Source: CAZAYB01 sp964489215
GTDB lineage: Bacteria > Planctomycetota > Phycisphaerae > Sedimentisphaerales > Anaerohalosphaeraceae
Assembly: GCA_964489215.1 (NCBI GenBank)
Contig: CAZAYB010000025.1
Span: 1-21,473 of the forward strand
Length of the DNA stretch: 21,473 nucleotides
Reading direction: 5' to 3'
This document shows positions 1-7,890 of the stretch, piece by piece. The notes beneath the pieces were generated by a model. The model saw nothing but the letters and a program-made list of their open reading frames with translations. It did not search any database and was not told the DNA's origin. The translations under genes were made by a program, and so were the position numbers. How positions within the stretch are numbered: position 1 is the first letter of the stretch; each line of letters begins with the position of its first letter.

Positions 1-469
1 GGCAGTAAAAATTATCCATCGTTAATCCATTAAATACTGTGAACGGTTACAAAAAAAGAAAGCGAAAGGATCAATGTGGCGGTTTAACCCTTTCGCCAGC
101 CCCCCATGTTTGGACGCAGTGATGATAGAATTGCATTAAAAGTATATAAACCAGTGCAGATTTCACAAATATCCAAACAAACTCAATTATTAAATAACAA
201 ATAGGATAATAATCGAATTCAACATGTCTAACAATCGGGATATACCTTAAAATCAGATAGGTATTTACCCCCATAAACCCGGTTTAGAACACTTAAGTAT
301 GTATGTGATTAGGCCCTCATAAGGACAAGTCCGGCAAGGCAAATAACAGAGCTGACAGATAGGGTGATTATAACCCTTGGGACTCCGAACCATTATATCC
401 CTGTATTCCCATATCGTTTTACCCCCAATTTTTGAGTCTTTAGCATTTTATTACATAACAGACGCTTAC
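1..469. other. gene-free left edge
   Basis: I find no convincing coding region here. The only open frame is a 67-codon minus-strand one (71-274), AT-rich and hydrophobic, with no ribosome binding site and no family resemblance. The stretch holds two small inverted repeats: GCGAAAGG at 62-69 with CCTTTCGC at 89-96, and AGGGT/ACCCT at 361-377. Neither is followed by a T-tract that would make it a clear terminator. This is probably intergenic sequence downstream of the minus-strand methyltransferase. Confidence 0.5.
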
Positions 470-1177
470 TTACAAGACAGCTTTTCTTGCTAACACATTA
501 TATCCGTAACAGAGGAGGTTTGAGGATGATGTATCCTTATTATCAAAACGTTTAAGCATTTTCAGAATTGTTTTAACTGCCATTTTTTCGATAAAATTCG
601 GTTTGTCATCACAATAATTTTCTGATCGCCTTTTTATTTGTCGTATTGTCTGCGCAGTAAATTCAAAAAAATTGCCGTTAGGTACAAGCTCGATTATTTC
701 GAATCCATTTTTTTTTAGATGATATTCATAAAAGTATTTATTGAAACCACTATAAAAATGATATGGTGAAAAGTGAGTCAAAGATGCAAATGGTGCCGTT
801 ATTATAAGTTGACCGTTATTTTTCAGTAATCTGGCGAATTCACAGATAGCCGCAACAGGTTCTGGTAAATGTTCAAAAACTTCAATGCACATAATAGCAT
901 CAAAGGATCCACTAGGTTCGGGAATATTCGTAATATCGCTTATTATGTCCAGTCTGCTTTGATCCCATTTTCCTGTTTGTTTTCCCAGTCCGTCGCCTTT
1001 GCCGTCATATTGCCCAAAATCCTGTGCCACATAATCAAGATGTTTGCAGAGATACTCAAACTTCCTTTCCCCCGCACCTGCATCCAGTATTCTATGATTG
1101 TCGGGCAATTGTTTCAATATCTTTTCGAGCCATGCTATTCTGTTAGATTCATTTTCACGACCAATTTTAGTTTTCAT
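470..1177 (-). CDS. class I SAM-dependent methyltransferase
   Basis: This 235-residue protein has the Methyltransf_11 layout. Motif I is ILDAGAG (about residues 30-36), an acidic strand with NIPEPSGSFDAIMCIEVFEHL covers motifs II-IV (about 84-104), and LLKNNGQLIITAPF follows (about 117-130). The C-terminal half, rich in Phe and Tyr, would form the substrate side. The class moves a methyl group from S-adenosylmethionine to an unknown acceptor. Proteins of this shape are common in polysaccharide and lipid-linked sugar clusters, but no such neighbours lie here, so the substrate cannot be named. The ATG at 1177 has only a weak AAGG seven bases upstream. The gene is followed by the gene-free left edge and preceded by a 278-base gap, so it is probably a single-gene unit. 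The family call is firm and the function open. Confidence 0.85.
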   Translation of the reverse strand: MKTKIGRENESNRIAWLEKILKQLPDNHRILDAGAGERKFEYLCKHLDYVAQDFGQYDGKGDGLGKQTGKWDQSRLDIISDITNIPEPSGSFDAIMCIEVFEHLPEPVAAICEFARLLKNNGQLIITAPFASLTHFSPYHFYSGFNKYFYEYHLKKNGFEIIELVPNGNFFEFTAQTIRQIKRRSENYCDDKPNFIEKMAVKTILKMLKRFDNKDTSSSNLLCYGYNVLARKAVL

Positions 1178-1351
1178 TATTCAACCTTGTGTTTAATTGT
1201 ATAATTATGCAAGAAAATTTAGATTATTGCTGCCCATAACGCCATTTTATTGCTTCCTTTTGGCCTGAGCATCATTTTCAATCCTTTATAAACTTTTCTT
1301 AAGTTACTCAAGTAACAACAGTCTTTCCAAACCCTGCAAGTCTTTTATTCA

Positions 1352-1381
1352 TAAACAAAGGCTCTTGGTTTTTCACAAGAG
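1352..1381 (-). terminator. possible terminator after the DHH phosphoesterase gene
   Basis: On the minus strand a 6-bp stem (CTCTTG/CAAGAG, 1362-1367 with 1376-1381) with an 8-base loop is followed by CCTTTGTTTATG. It lies about 75 bases past the stop codon of the phosphoesterase gene. The T-run is broken, so this is a weak intrinsic terminator at best. Confidence 0.3.
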
Positions 1382-1455
1382 TCTGCTTTAGTCGCTCTCA
1401 ATCAAAACCGAGTGACGAAAGAAAAAACCGGCGAAAAACAACCCGCCTTCCACTA

Positions 1456-2475
1456 TTATCCAAGCTGCTTACCAGCCTCATCAAGTATAAGGCGTTTAAC
1501 CGTCTCAATATCTCCCTCAAGGTTCACACCAGCGGCAACAGTATGCCCCCCGCCGCCGAATTTTTGAGCGATTCGTCTTACATCAACTCTGCCCTTACTC
1601 CTCAAAGAACACCGATAACGCTCATCCTTACCCCCGTCAACCCTCTCACCAAGTTCAACAAACATAACAGCCATATCGACCTTGCTCATACGCTGGCAAA
1701 TATCTATAAGATTCTCCGTATCGCTTCCATTGGCGCCTGTCTCCTCAAAATCCTTCCTGCTCAGATATTGTATCGCCACTTTGCCGTCATAATAAAGCTC
1801 AATAGAATTCATAACCCGGCCCATAAGCATAAAACGCTCACGTGTGTAATTCTGATAAAACCGCCTGTACATCTCGTTAGGACGTATCCCGCAATCAAGC
1901 AAATCAGCAGCCGTCCGGAAAAGCCTCGCATCCGTATTGCCAAACCTGAACCACCCGCTGTCTGTAGCTATCGCCGTAAATATCGCCTCACTAATATCCC
2001 TGTCAATCCCCCATCCGGCATAACCAAAAAGCTCATAAACTATCTCACCAACCGCAGCAGCCTCGGTCTCAATTATCTCAACATCACCAAGCCCGTCATT
2101 GCTGACATGATGATCTATAACAAGAACCTTCATATCCTCCCTGTCCCTTATGAAATCCTCAAGACCCGGCAACTGAACATAACTGTTCGTATCAACTATT
2201 ACAAGCAGATCATAACCCCGGCTCTTTAGCTGCTCTGCGTTTACATCGTCTCCAAGAATAAAAATCTTCTCACCCTCAAACAAAAATTCGTACCAGACCG
2301 GCAAACCGGACAAAAAAAACGCGTCTGCCTGCTTACCGAGCTTTTTTGCCGCACAACAAATCGCCCGGACAGAACCAGCTGCGTCCCCGTCAGGCCTGAC
2401 ATGACTGGTTACCAATATCCGATCACTTGAATTGATTAAATCTATACCGCTCTGAAAATCCTTGCTGTCTATCAT
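1456..2475 (-). CDS. nrnA: DHH-family phosphoesterase, NrnA-like oligoribonuclease/pAp phosphatase
   Basis: The 339-residue protein has all the marks of a DHH/DHHA1 phosphoesterase. SHVRPDGDA lies near residues 24-32 (His and the DGD pair), DTN at 95-97, DHH at 121-123, a further metal Asp in ATDSGWF near 172, and the DHHA1 substrate motif GGGGHTVAAG near 307-316. NrnA-type enzymes degrade short oligoribonucleotides to mononucleotides and remove the 3' phosphate of pAp, using Mn2+ in the cytoplasm. The reading frame is open to 2514, but ATG 2475 is chosen because GGTGAG sits about five bases upstream and a promoter-like pair at 2516-2543 would place the transcript start inside the longer version. 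The gene is transcribed divergently from the peptidyl-prolyl isomerase. A cyclic-dinucleotide phosphodiesterase activity is possible, since the same fold does both. Confidence 0.88.
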   Translation of the reverse strand: MIDSKDFQSGIDLINSSDRILVTSHVRPDGDAAGSVRAICCAAKKLGKQADAFFLSGLPVWYEFLFEGEKIFILGDDVNAEQLKSRGYDLLVIVDTNSYVQLPGLEDFIRDREDMKVLVIDHHVSNDGLGDVEIIETEAAAVGEIVYELFGYAGWGIDRDISEAIFTAIATDSGWFRFGNTDARLFRTAADLLDCGIRPNEMYRRFYQNYTRERFMLMGRVMNSIELYYDGKVAIQYLSRKDFEETGANGSDTENLIDICQRMSKVDMAVMFVELGERVDGGKDERYRCSLRSKGRVDVRRIAQKFGGGGHTVAAGVNLEGDIETVKRLILDEAGKQLG

Positions 2476-2515
2476 AAATCTCACCAAATAAAATAATTCC
2501 AAACTTAAAAACACT

Positions 2516-2543
2516 ATAATAACAAATACTCAGCCAAATACAA
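2516..2543 (-). promoter_or_regulatory. candidate sigma-70-type promoter of nrnA
   Basis: Read on the minus strand, TTGTAT (2543-2538) and TATTAT (2521-2516) are separated by 16 bases. Transcription would begin near 2508, giving a leader of about 33 bases to the chosen ATG at 2475. This is a consensus match by eye only. Confidence 0.35.
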
Positions 2544-2726
2544 CACAAACTTCATACTCATATCAATAACGCTTTTTACCCAATTTCAAAAAAATCCTTT
2601 GCTCATCAAACCTTTTACCCTATCATGTAAATAATATAGGGCTGTCGCTGAAAATCAATCTCAACAGCCAAAATGAATTTCCAGAGATTGACATAATTAA
2701 AAATGTTATACAAAACGGAAAAAAAC

Positions 2727-3563
2727 ATGGCACTATATGTAAACGGTCAGGAAGTAAAAAACGAACACATCAAATCTGAAATGCAAAGGCTCCGTCCTCA
2801 CTACGAGCAAACTTTCGCGGACATGGAACCGGACGAAAGAGAAAATCAGCTAAGAGAATGGTCTACCGAAAACGTGCTTGAAAGAGTAATTCTAACCCAG
2901 CAGGCAAAAAAAACAATCGAGGACATCCCGCAGGAACAAACTCAACAGGCTTACCAGCAGCTCATCCAGCAAAACCCATCTATCAAGGACCAGCCAAAAG
3001 AACTGATCTTCGAGGACATAAAAACCCAGCTGAAACTCGAAAAGCTCATCGACAATCTTACCGAAAACATCCCCGAGCCAACTGAAAAGGAAATTAAAAA
3101 ATATTACAACAAAAACATAGACCGCTTCACTATACCCCCCACCGTACACGCAGCCCACATCGTAATACATCCTGACGACCAGACCCCGCCCGAAGAGCAA
3201 AAACAAAAAATAGAAGACGCACTCAAGCAAATAAAGGCTGGGGCAGAATTCGCTGAAGTCGCAAAAAAATTCTCTCATTGTCCCGAAAACGGCGGAGACC
3301 TGGGCTACTTCCCAAAAGGAAAAATGGTTCCCGAATTCGAAGAAGTCGTCTTTAACATGGAACCAGGACAAATAAGCGATGTATTCCAGACTCAGTTCGG
3401 CTATCACATAGCAAAAGTCTTAGACAAAAAACCTCAAATGCCATGCCAGTTGGAATACGCAAAAGAACTTATCATTAAAGAAATAAACCAAAACAAGAGA
3501 AACAGCATAATCGAAAATTTCATCGACAAGCACAAGGAAAACGCTAATATCGAAAACAGATAA
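2727..3563 (+). CDS. parvulin-type peptidyl-prolyl cis-trans isomerase without signal peptide
   Basis: Numbered from ATG 2727 (278 residues), an N-terminal helical SurA/PrsA-like arm covers about residues 1-130. One rotamase domain follows at about 139-235, with HAAHIVIHPDD at its start, GGDLGYFPKGKMVPEFE in the middle and FGYHIAKV at its end. The two His positions typical of parvulins are present. A short charged tail follows. Parvulins speed the cis-trans switch of X-Pro bonds and act as chaperones. Most SurA/PrsA/PpiD relatives carry a signal sequence or an anchor, but this one begins MALYVNGQEV with no hydrophobic stretch, so it is predicted cytoplasmic. The frame is open from ATG 2703, but CGGA lies nine bases before ATG 2727 and homologous arms usually start near the VNG motif. 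It converges with the DUF456 gene. Confidence 0.85.
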   Translation: MALYVNGQEVKNEHIKSEMQRLRPHYEQTFADMEPDERENQLREWSTENVLERVILTQQAKKTIEDIPQEQTQQAYQQLIQQNPSIKDQPKELIFEDIKTQLKLEKLIDNLTENIPEPTEKEIKKYYNKNIDRFTIPPTVHAAHIVIHPDDQTPPEEQKQKIEDALKQIKAGAEFAEVAKKFSHCPENGGDLGYFPKGKMVPEFEEVVFNMEPGQISDVFQTQFGYHIAKVLDKKPQMPCQLEYAKELIIKEINQNKRNSIIENFIDKHKENANIENR

Positions 3564-3677
3564 ATATCCGACCAGCTGGCAATAAAAAAATCCTGAAAAA
3601 CGCAAAAACAAGAAATAAGCTCTATATCGTTTACAAACTTATAAAATACGCCTTATCTCACTTGCCCCTTTAACTTG

Positions 3678-4187
3678 TCAATTAACAAACAAAGCAAAAG
3701 CAACGATTATCCAGATAAGAACACCCATTGCAAATTTTGATATAATGCCGACAAACGCACCGGCCGCGGCACCCTGAGCCTTCGTCATGGATTCCTTCAT
3801 TTTCCCGCCCATTGAAACCTCAACCGCCAATGTTCCCGCTGCAGCTCCCAGACAGGCTCCCAAAAAAGTGCCGATTATCGGCATAAAACCTGTCCCTATA
3901 AGGGCACCAAAAATACCCCCGATAAAAGCACCGGCCGCACCTTTCCATGTAGCACCTGCCTTTTTTGCACCACCAATACCCGCAAAAAATTCCAAAAGCT
4001 CACCAATCACTCCAAGAAGCGTAATAAACATCAGGGTATAAATCGAAAAAATATGCTCATCCCATTTCCATAAAGCAAATATCCATGTCGAGGCAAGCAT
4101 AAGCCAGTTGCCCGGCAGGTTCATAACCACCATCAGCAGCCAGATAGTGTTTATCATTATCAAAATTACCGCAGCTAAAGTATTCAT
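3678..4187 (-). CDS. DUF456 family membrane protein
   Basis: The 169-residue protein is almost wholly hydrophobic. It begins with a membrane segment leading to NLPGNWLMLAS, a hallmark of DUF456. A second helix pair follows around residues 35-65. Two long glycine-rich stretches then run with GxxxG spacing (about 85-125 and 138-150), and a last helix sits at the C-terminus. The function of the family is unknown, and the glycine-zipper segments suggest tightly packed or oligomeric helices in the inner membrane. It is the last gene of the apparent ygiQ-ROK-DUF456 operon, starting 45 bases after the ROK stop codon. No strong ribosome binding site precedes the ATG. The family assignment is good, and no role can be inferred from the neighbours. 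Confidence 0.8.
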   Translation of the reverse strand: MNTLAAVILIMINTIWLLMVVMNLPGNWLMLASTWIFALWKWDEHIFSIYTLMFITLLGVIGELLEFFAGIGGAKKAGATWKGAAGAFIGGIFGALIGTGFMPIIGTFLGACLGAAAGTLAVEVSMGGKMKESMTKAQGAAAGAFVGIISKFAMGVLIWIIVAFALFVN

Positions 4188-4232
4188 TTTAAAACAGGTT
4201 CAGATTTCAGTTTGAGTAAGCTTCTTATGATT

Positions 4233-5090
4233 TCAATATTTATCAAGACCATTTTCAGCAATCAGCAGCGCTCCTTTTAGAGGTCCGTCGTCTTCCAGTT
4301 CAGTCAATTTCACCGCAGGCGGTTTTACTATCTTAAGATTTTCAGTCATTGTCTGTGCCGCTTTTTCAGTCCACCATAAAGGACCTTTAAGTGCCACCGA
4401 CCCGCCGAGCACAATAACGTCCGGCGTATAAAAAACTGCCATATTTCTAAGTCCCTGCCCAAGGTTATAAGCTGCCTGGGTCCATTCCTCATCGGAAAGA
4501 TTTTGCGGCTGCTTATTGTAAATCTTCTCAAGTGCTCTGCCGCTTACAAGAGCTTCAAGGCAGTCTTTGGCTCCGCAGGTGCATTCTATAGGAGATTTAA
4601 CAGAATCATCAAGAACATACTTTATCGACTGATGGCCAGGCTCAGGATGAGCGAAACACGAGCCTCTGTAGACTTTGCCCTCAACTATCAAACCTGCGCC
4701 TATACCTGTACTCACAGTTACATAAAGAAGGGTGCCGTATTTCTCCGAAAGCTCGTATTCAGCAACCGCAGCAACGTTAGTGTCAACATCAACATCAAAT
4801 CTGCAGGAATACCTGTCCTCCATGATTTTTTTCAGCGGGACGTTTCGCCATTGGGGCTGATGAAGCGGGCTTACTATGCCTTTTTCATGGTCAAGCGGTG
4901 CTCCTATAGCTGCTGCAATTGCATCAGGTCTGTCATTCCCGCAAAGCTGACCGATCATTTCATGCAAAAGATTCATTCCCTTTTCCAGGTCAGCCGGAGT
5001 ATCTGACCGAACCTTTTTTGTTATGCAGGATTTTGTGTCGCAGCGGGCAGCTAATATTTTTGTGCCCCCGATATCCAGGCCTATATACAT
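4233..5090 (-). CDS. ROK family sugar kinase (glucokinase-like)
   Basis: This 285-residue ASKHA-fold kinase starts with the phosphate-binding loop GLDIGGTK (residues 4-11). The catalytic Asp is in VDTN (Asp103), the second phosphate loop is STGIGAG (about 127-133), and the ROK signature with its zinc site is complete: EPGH at 150-153 and CTCGAKDC at 170-177 (His153, Cys170, Cys172, Cys177). ROK kinases phosphorylate glucose, N-acetylglucosamine or N-acetylmannosamine with ATP. There is no N-terminal winged helix, so this is an enzyme and not a ROK repressor. The length is slightly short for a glucokinase (usually about 300). AAGGTGAG lies just before the ATG. It sits 23 bases after ygiQ, consistent with one transcript. 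Glucokinase is the default guess, but the sugar specificity is not readable by eye. Confidence 0.88.
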   Translation of the reverse strand: MYIGLDIGGTKILAARCDTKSCITKKVRSDTPADLEKGMNLLHEMIGQLCGNDRPDAIAAAIGAPLDHEKGIVSPLHQPQWRNVPLKKIMEDRYSCRFDVDVDTNVAAVAEYELSEKYGTLLYVTVSTGIGAGLIVEGKVYRGSCFAHPEPGHQSIKYVLDDSVKSPIECTCGAKDCLEALVSGRALEKIYNKQPQNLSDEEWTQAAYNLGQGLRNMAVFYTPDVIVLGGSVALKGPLWWTEKAAQTMTENLKIVKPPAVKLTELEDDGPLKGALLIAENGLDKY

Positions 5091-5113
5091 ATCTCACCTT
5101 TAACTCAAATAGT

Positions 5114-6907
5114 TCAGCGTATTCTTTTTTTTATTTCCCTGATCAGCTTATTTTTCCCTTTTCGGCCGAGCAGCTCATTGATCTGTCTTTGGTTCTTTTT
5201 CATAAACCAATGAAGCAAGGCAAGCTGGAGTCTTTTTTCCCTGTTGCCTTTCGGTACGTATATCCTGCCCCCTCCGGTATCTTCCCTGCTTACATACATT
5301 GCTGTGGAAAGTGAAAGCGGAACAGGTATAAAATCCTGAACCTGCCTTGGCCTTAAATTCCTCTTTACAAGATACTCGGTCAGCTTCATCGCCTCTTCAA
5401 AACCGCTCCCAGGATGTGAGCTTATAAAATACGGTACGATATACTGCTGTTTATTTACCTTTTTGTTCACTGAGTTAAATATTTTTTCGAATTTTTCAAA
5501 TTCCTCGATACGGCATTTATTCATAAGCTTAAGCACGTTTGAATCGAAATGCTCCGGAGCAAGCTTTAAATGGCCCCCGACAAAATCAGATACAAGCAGC
5601 TCGATATATCCAGGGCTCTTTAAAGCAAGGTCATGACGTACACCCGAAGCTACAAAAATATTGACATTATGTTCTTTTTTAAATTTCTTAAGGGCACTAA
5701 GCAATTCAATAACCTGTTTATGGTCGGTCTTAAGATTAGGACATATCACCGGTGACAAACAACTTGCTTTTTTGCATTTGAAAGCATTTTCACATTTCAT
5801 CTGGAACATATTGGCGGTCGGCCCCCCAACATCTGAAATGGTCCCTTTAAACTCAGGATGCTTTATCAGACTCTTGGCCTCTTTGACAATAGAATCAATA
5901 CTCCTTGAAGCTATCTGTTTTTGCTGATGGAAGTATATTGAACAGAAACTGCAACCCCCGAAACAGCCCCGATGTGTCACAATGCTCCATTGAACTGGTT
6001 CAAGCGCAGGAACAGTTTCTTTTTCATAAACAGGATGACTTTTCCTGGTAAAGGGAAGCTTATAAAGCTGATCCATCTGTTCGGTACTAAGCGGCCTGGC
6101 AGGGGCGTTTACAACAATGTCAAGCTGCTTTTGTTCCTGTATTACCGGTTTTTCACCGGGCGACGTTCTTGCCTGGTACTCCAGCTGGGCCTGCATAACC
6201 TGGGAACAATCCTCGCACTGCTGACTGTAAGACGCAATCCTGTAAGCGTCATTCGGCCGGGCAACATCCTTCAAAAGCCTGTAGACAGTACCTGGCACAT
6301 CTGTAATAGTTCTTATATCATCCCCCTGGCTAAGTCTTTGGGCTAACTGCAAAATGGATTTTTCCGCCATTCCGTAAATAAGCATATCAGCCTTGGATTC
6401 TACCAGCACCGAAGGCTTCATTCTGTCCTCAATGTAATCATAATGAACCAGTCTTCTAAGACTCGCTTCCAGACCCCCCAATATAACCGGAACCTGATTG
6501 TTTGCCTGTTTACATCTGGCCGTGTATGTTATCAGCGGTTTTGAAGGCCTTAAACCCGCTTTACCGCCTGGACTGTACGGGTCATCCTTTCTTTTATGAC
6601 CAAGCGAGGCGTACATGTTGAGTCTTGAGTCTATACAACCAGATGTTACCGCCCAGAAAAGTCTCGGCGCACCAAGAGAAACAAAATGATCGACACTTCT
6701 GAAATCAGGCTGTGAAAGTATCGCAACCTTGTAACCATTACTCTGGAGAAGCCTCCCTATCAGTGACGCTCCCCACGCAGGATGGTCAACGTAAGCATCA
6801 CCGGTCACGATGATTATATCGGCCTGTTCATAACCTGCCCTTCTCATCTCCTCTCTGCTTATCGGCAGAGGCATTTGCATATTTGATTTTCCGCAACTTT
6901 TGCTCAT
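5114..6907 (-). CDS. ygiQ: YgiQ family radical SAM protein
   Basis: The 597-residue protein follows the YgiQ (UPF0313) plan. An N-terminal cobalamin-binding-like region has VTGDAYVDHPAWGASLIGR (about 34-52) and the family motif GGLEASLRRLVHYDY (about 144-158). A radical SAM core carries HRGCFGGCSFCS, whose Cys315, Cys319 and Cys322 bind the 4Fe-4S cluster. A second cysteine-rich patch follows (KCKKASCLSPVICP, about 377-390), then the C-terminal family region ending in a basic tail. The reaction is unknown, though the fold cleaves S-adenosylmethionine to start radical chemistry. ATG 6907 has little Shine-Dalgarno. Met11 (6877) is an alternative and fits a promoter-like pair at 6914-6943, which would leave no leader for 6907. 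It is the first gene of the operon with the ROK kinase and DUF456. Confidence 0.9.
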   Translation of the reverse strand: MSKSCGKSNMQMPLPISREEMRRAGYEQADIIIVTGDAYVDHPAWGASLIGRLLQSNGYKVAILSQPDFRSVDHFVSLGAPRLFWAVTSGCIDSRLNMYASLGHKRKDDPYSPGGKAGLRPSKPLITYTARCKQANNQVPVILGGLEASLRRLVHYDYIEDRMKPSVLVESKADMLIYGMAEKSILQLAQRLSQGDDIRTITDVPGTVYRLLKDVARPNDAYRIASYSQQCEDCSQVMQAQLEYQARTSPGEKPVIQEQKQLDIVVNAPARPLSTEQMDQLYKLPFTRKSHPVYEKETVPALEPVQWSIVTHRGCFGGCSFCSIYFHQQKQIASRSIDSIVKEAKSLIKHPEFKGTISDVGGPTANMFQMKCENAFKCKKASCLSPVICPNLKTDHKQVIELLSALKKFKKEHNVNIFVASGVRHDLALKSPGYIELLVSDFVGGHLKLAPEHFDSNVLKLMNKCRIEEFEKFEKIFNSVNKKVNKQQYIVPYFISSHPGSGFEEAMKLTEYLVKRNLRPRQVQDFIPVPLSLSTAMYVSREDTGGGRIYVPKGNREKRLQLALLHWFMKKNQRQINELLGRKGKNKLIREIKKRIR

Positions 6908-6913
6908 GAGCTG

Positions 6914-6943
6914 ATTCTACCATTTAACTTTAAAAATTTCCAA
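6914..6943 (-). promoter_or_regulatory. possible promoter of ygiQ operon
   Basis: On the minus strand TTGGAA (6943-6938) and TAGAAT (6919-6914) are 18 bases apart. If used, transcription would start almost on the annotated ATG (6907), which would favour translation from the ATG at 6877. The match to consensus is modest. Confidence 0.25.
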
Positions 6944-6946
6944 TAC

Positions 6947-6973
6947 TTGACAAAGAAACGTTTTATATATAAA
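6947..6973 (+). promoter_or_regulatory. candidate promoter of the zf-TFIIB gene
   Basis: A perfect TTGACA (6947-6952) is followed after 15 bases by TATAAA (6968-6973). The spacer is shorter than the usual 17, though overlapping TATATA steps allow other readings. It lies about 40 bases before the chosen ATG at 7017. Confidence 0.4.
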
Positions 6974-7016
6974 TTAAGGCACCTCTAATAATTGCTTTTG
7001 AGTGGAAAGGAACGTT

Positions 7017-7424
7017 ATGAATTGTCCAAAATGCTCAAATATCCAGCTTTGTGAAGCTAAGGTTAAAAAAACGGTAGTTCATGTCGATTTCTGCAAATCC
7101 TGCAAGGGAATATGGTTCGACCGATTTGAGCTTGAAAGGCTGATGGAAAACAGCCTCTGGGATTTGCAAATACCATCCGGCTCCGATCGTGCCCAGCTTC
7201 TGTGTCCAAAATGCAGCCAAAGAATGTGGAGTTTTAATTACCCTGAAACAAAAATAATGGTAGATGCCTGCAAATCATGTCACGGTATCTGGCTCGACGC
7301 AGGGGAGCTTAAAAAAATAGAAGAAACACGGGGTAAACTCAAAGAAATGGGACTTTTAAACAGGAAAAAGAAGAGCTTTTTAGGCACTCTTGTTGATAAA
7401 GTACTTGAGGGAATGAAAGTATAA
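7017..7424 (+). CDS. protein with two tandem zf-TFIIB zinc ribbons
   Basis: The 135-residue product consists of two copies of the zf-TFIIB domain. In each, a CPKC knuckle is followed about 20 residues later by CKSCxGIWxD. The cysteines are 3, 6, 26 and 29 in the first copy and 63, 66, 85 and 88 in the second. Each copy ends in a helix rich in Glu and Leu (FELERLME and AGELKKIEE). A basic segment (NRKKKSFLG) and a short amphipathic tail close the protein. Each ribbon should bind one zinc ion. Bacterial members are uncharacterised, and the name comes from a resemblance to the TFIIB ribbon. A GTG at 7002 is in frame, but ATG 7017 has AAAGGAA five bases upstream and starts directly with the first knuckle. 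It converges with another zinc-ribbon gene. Confidence 0.85.
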   Translation: MNCPKCSNIQLCEAKVKKTVVHVDFCKSCKGIWFDRFELERLMENSLWDLQIPSGSDRAQLLCPKCSQRMWSFNYPETKIMVDACKSCHGIWLDAGELKKIEETRGKLKEMGLLNRKKKSFLGTLVDKVLEGMKV

Positions 7425-7484
7425 TCCAAAAATTGACCTGTAGTTCCATAACCCCTTACAGATAACAACTGCCTTACCTTGCGA

Positions 7485-7700
7485 TTATATATTTGGCAGT
7501 TTCTCAAGCCATTGTCCGTCACATCTTGAACTTGAGCACTCGTACCATATGAAAATAAAGTTTGCTTCCCGTGCATCATCAACCCTGAGCATCCTGCATC
7601 CACATTCGGGACATACTCTGTCATGAGCAGATTTTTTGAACTTTGCCTCTATCGCAGGCTTCTCTTTTGACATTAACTGTTGTCTTCCATAACCATCCAT
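7485..7700 (-). CDS. small zinc-ribbon protein of unknown function
   Basis: The 71-residue protein starts with a charged segment and carries one probable zinc site: CPECGC near residues 44-49, then after an intervening strand pair (FIFIWYEC) a second pair in CSSSRC near 57-62. The frame stays open to 7745, but the ATG at 7700 is preceded by AAGGAG at the right spacing, so I start there. I do not recognise a named family. The small ribbon with a treble-clef-like CxxC and a spaced second pair suggests nucleic-acid or protein binding. It is a single gene, convergent with the double zf-TFIIB gene with 60 bases between the stop codons, and its upstream 190 bases hold no other gene. Confidence 0.7.
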   Translation of the reverse strand: MDGYGRQQLMSKEKPAIEAKFKKSAHDRVCPECGCRMLRVDDAREANFIFIWYECSSSRCDGQWLEKLPNI

Positions 7701-7826
7701 TTTATCTCCTTGTTTACAAATAAGCACTAAAATTCCGTTTAACATGCCAAGAGTGAGTGATCGAGTTCCCGCGTAGGAATAGTGTCTTTAACTAATGACA
7801 TATATTAATTATACATCATAACACAT

Positions 7827-7853
7827 AAAAAAGTTATTAAGGAAAAGCCTTAA
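7827..7853 (-). terminator. probable intrinsic terminator of the folate operon
   Basis: Read on the minus strand, TTAAGG and CCTTAA (7853-7848 and 7842-7837) form a perfect 6-bp stem with a 5-base loop. A TAAC step and six Ts (7832-7827) follow. It starts about 38 bases past the SDR stop codon. The stem is AT-rich, so termination may be partial. Confidence 0.5.
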
Positions 7854-7890
7854 AAACGGCAAAGTAAATTTCTTAGCAATTCTTGAGTGA

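Noticed and set aside
71..274. 67-codon minus-strand frame at the left edge
   Set aside because: It is AT-rich and hydrophobic, with no ribosome binding site and no recognisable motif; it looks like chance.
365..400. tRNA-like T-arm on the minus strand (GGTTCGGAGTCCC)
   Set aside because: No acceptor, D-arm or anticodon stem can be built around it.
1543..2229. 228-codon plus-strand frame opposite nrnA
   Set aside because: It is the antisense shadow of the DHH phosphoesterase, whose catalytic motifs are all on the minus strand.
2688..2712. Consensus promoter for the prolyl isomerase gene
   Set aside because: TTGACA is perfect, but the nearest -10-like TATACA is only 13 bases away, too close for a normal sigma-70 promoter, so it is not listed as a feature.
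7467..7501. AACTGCC/GGCAGTT hairpin between the two zinc-ribbon genes
   Set aside because: The 21-base loop, missing T-tract and overlap with a coding end make it a poor terminator.
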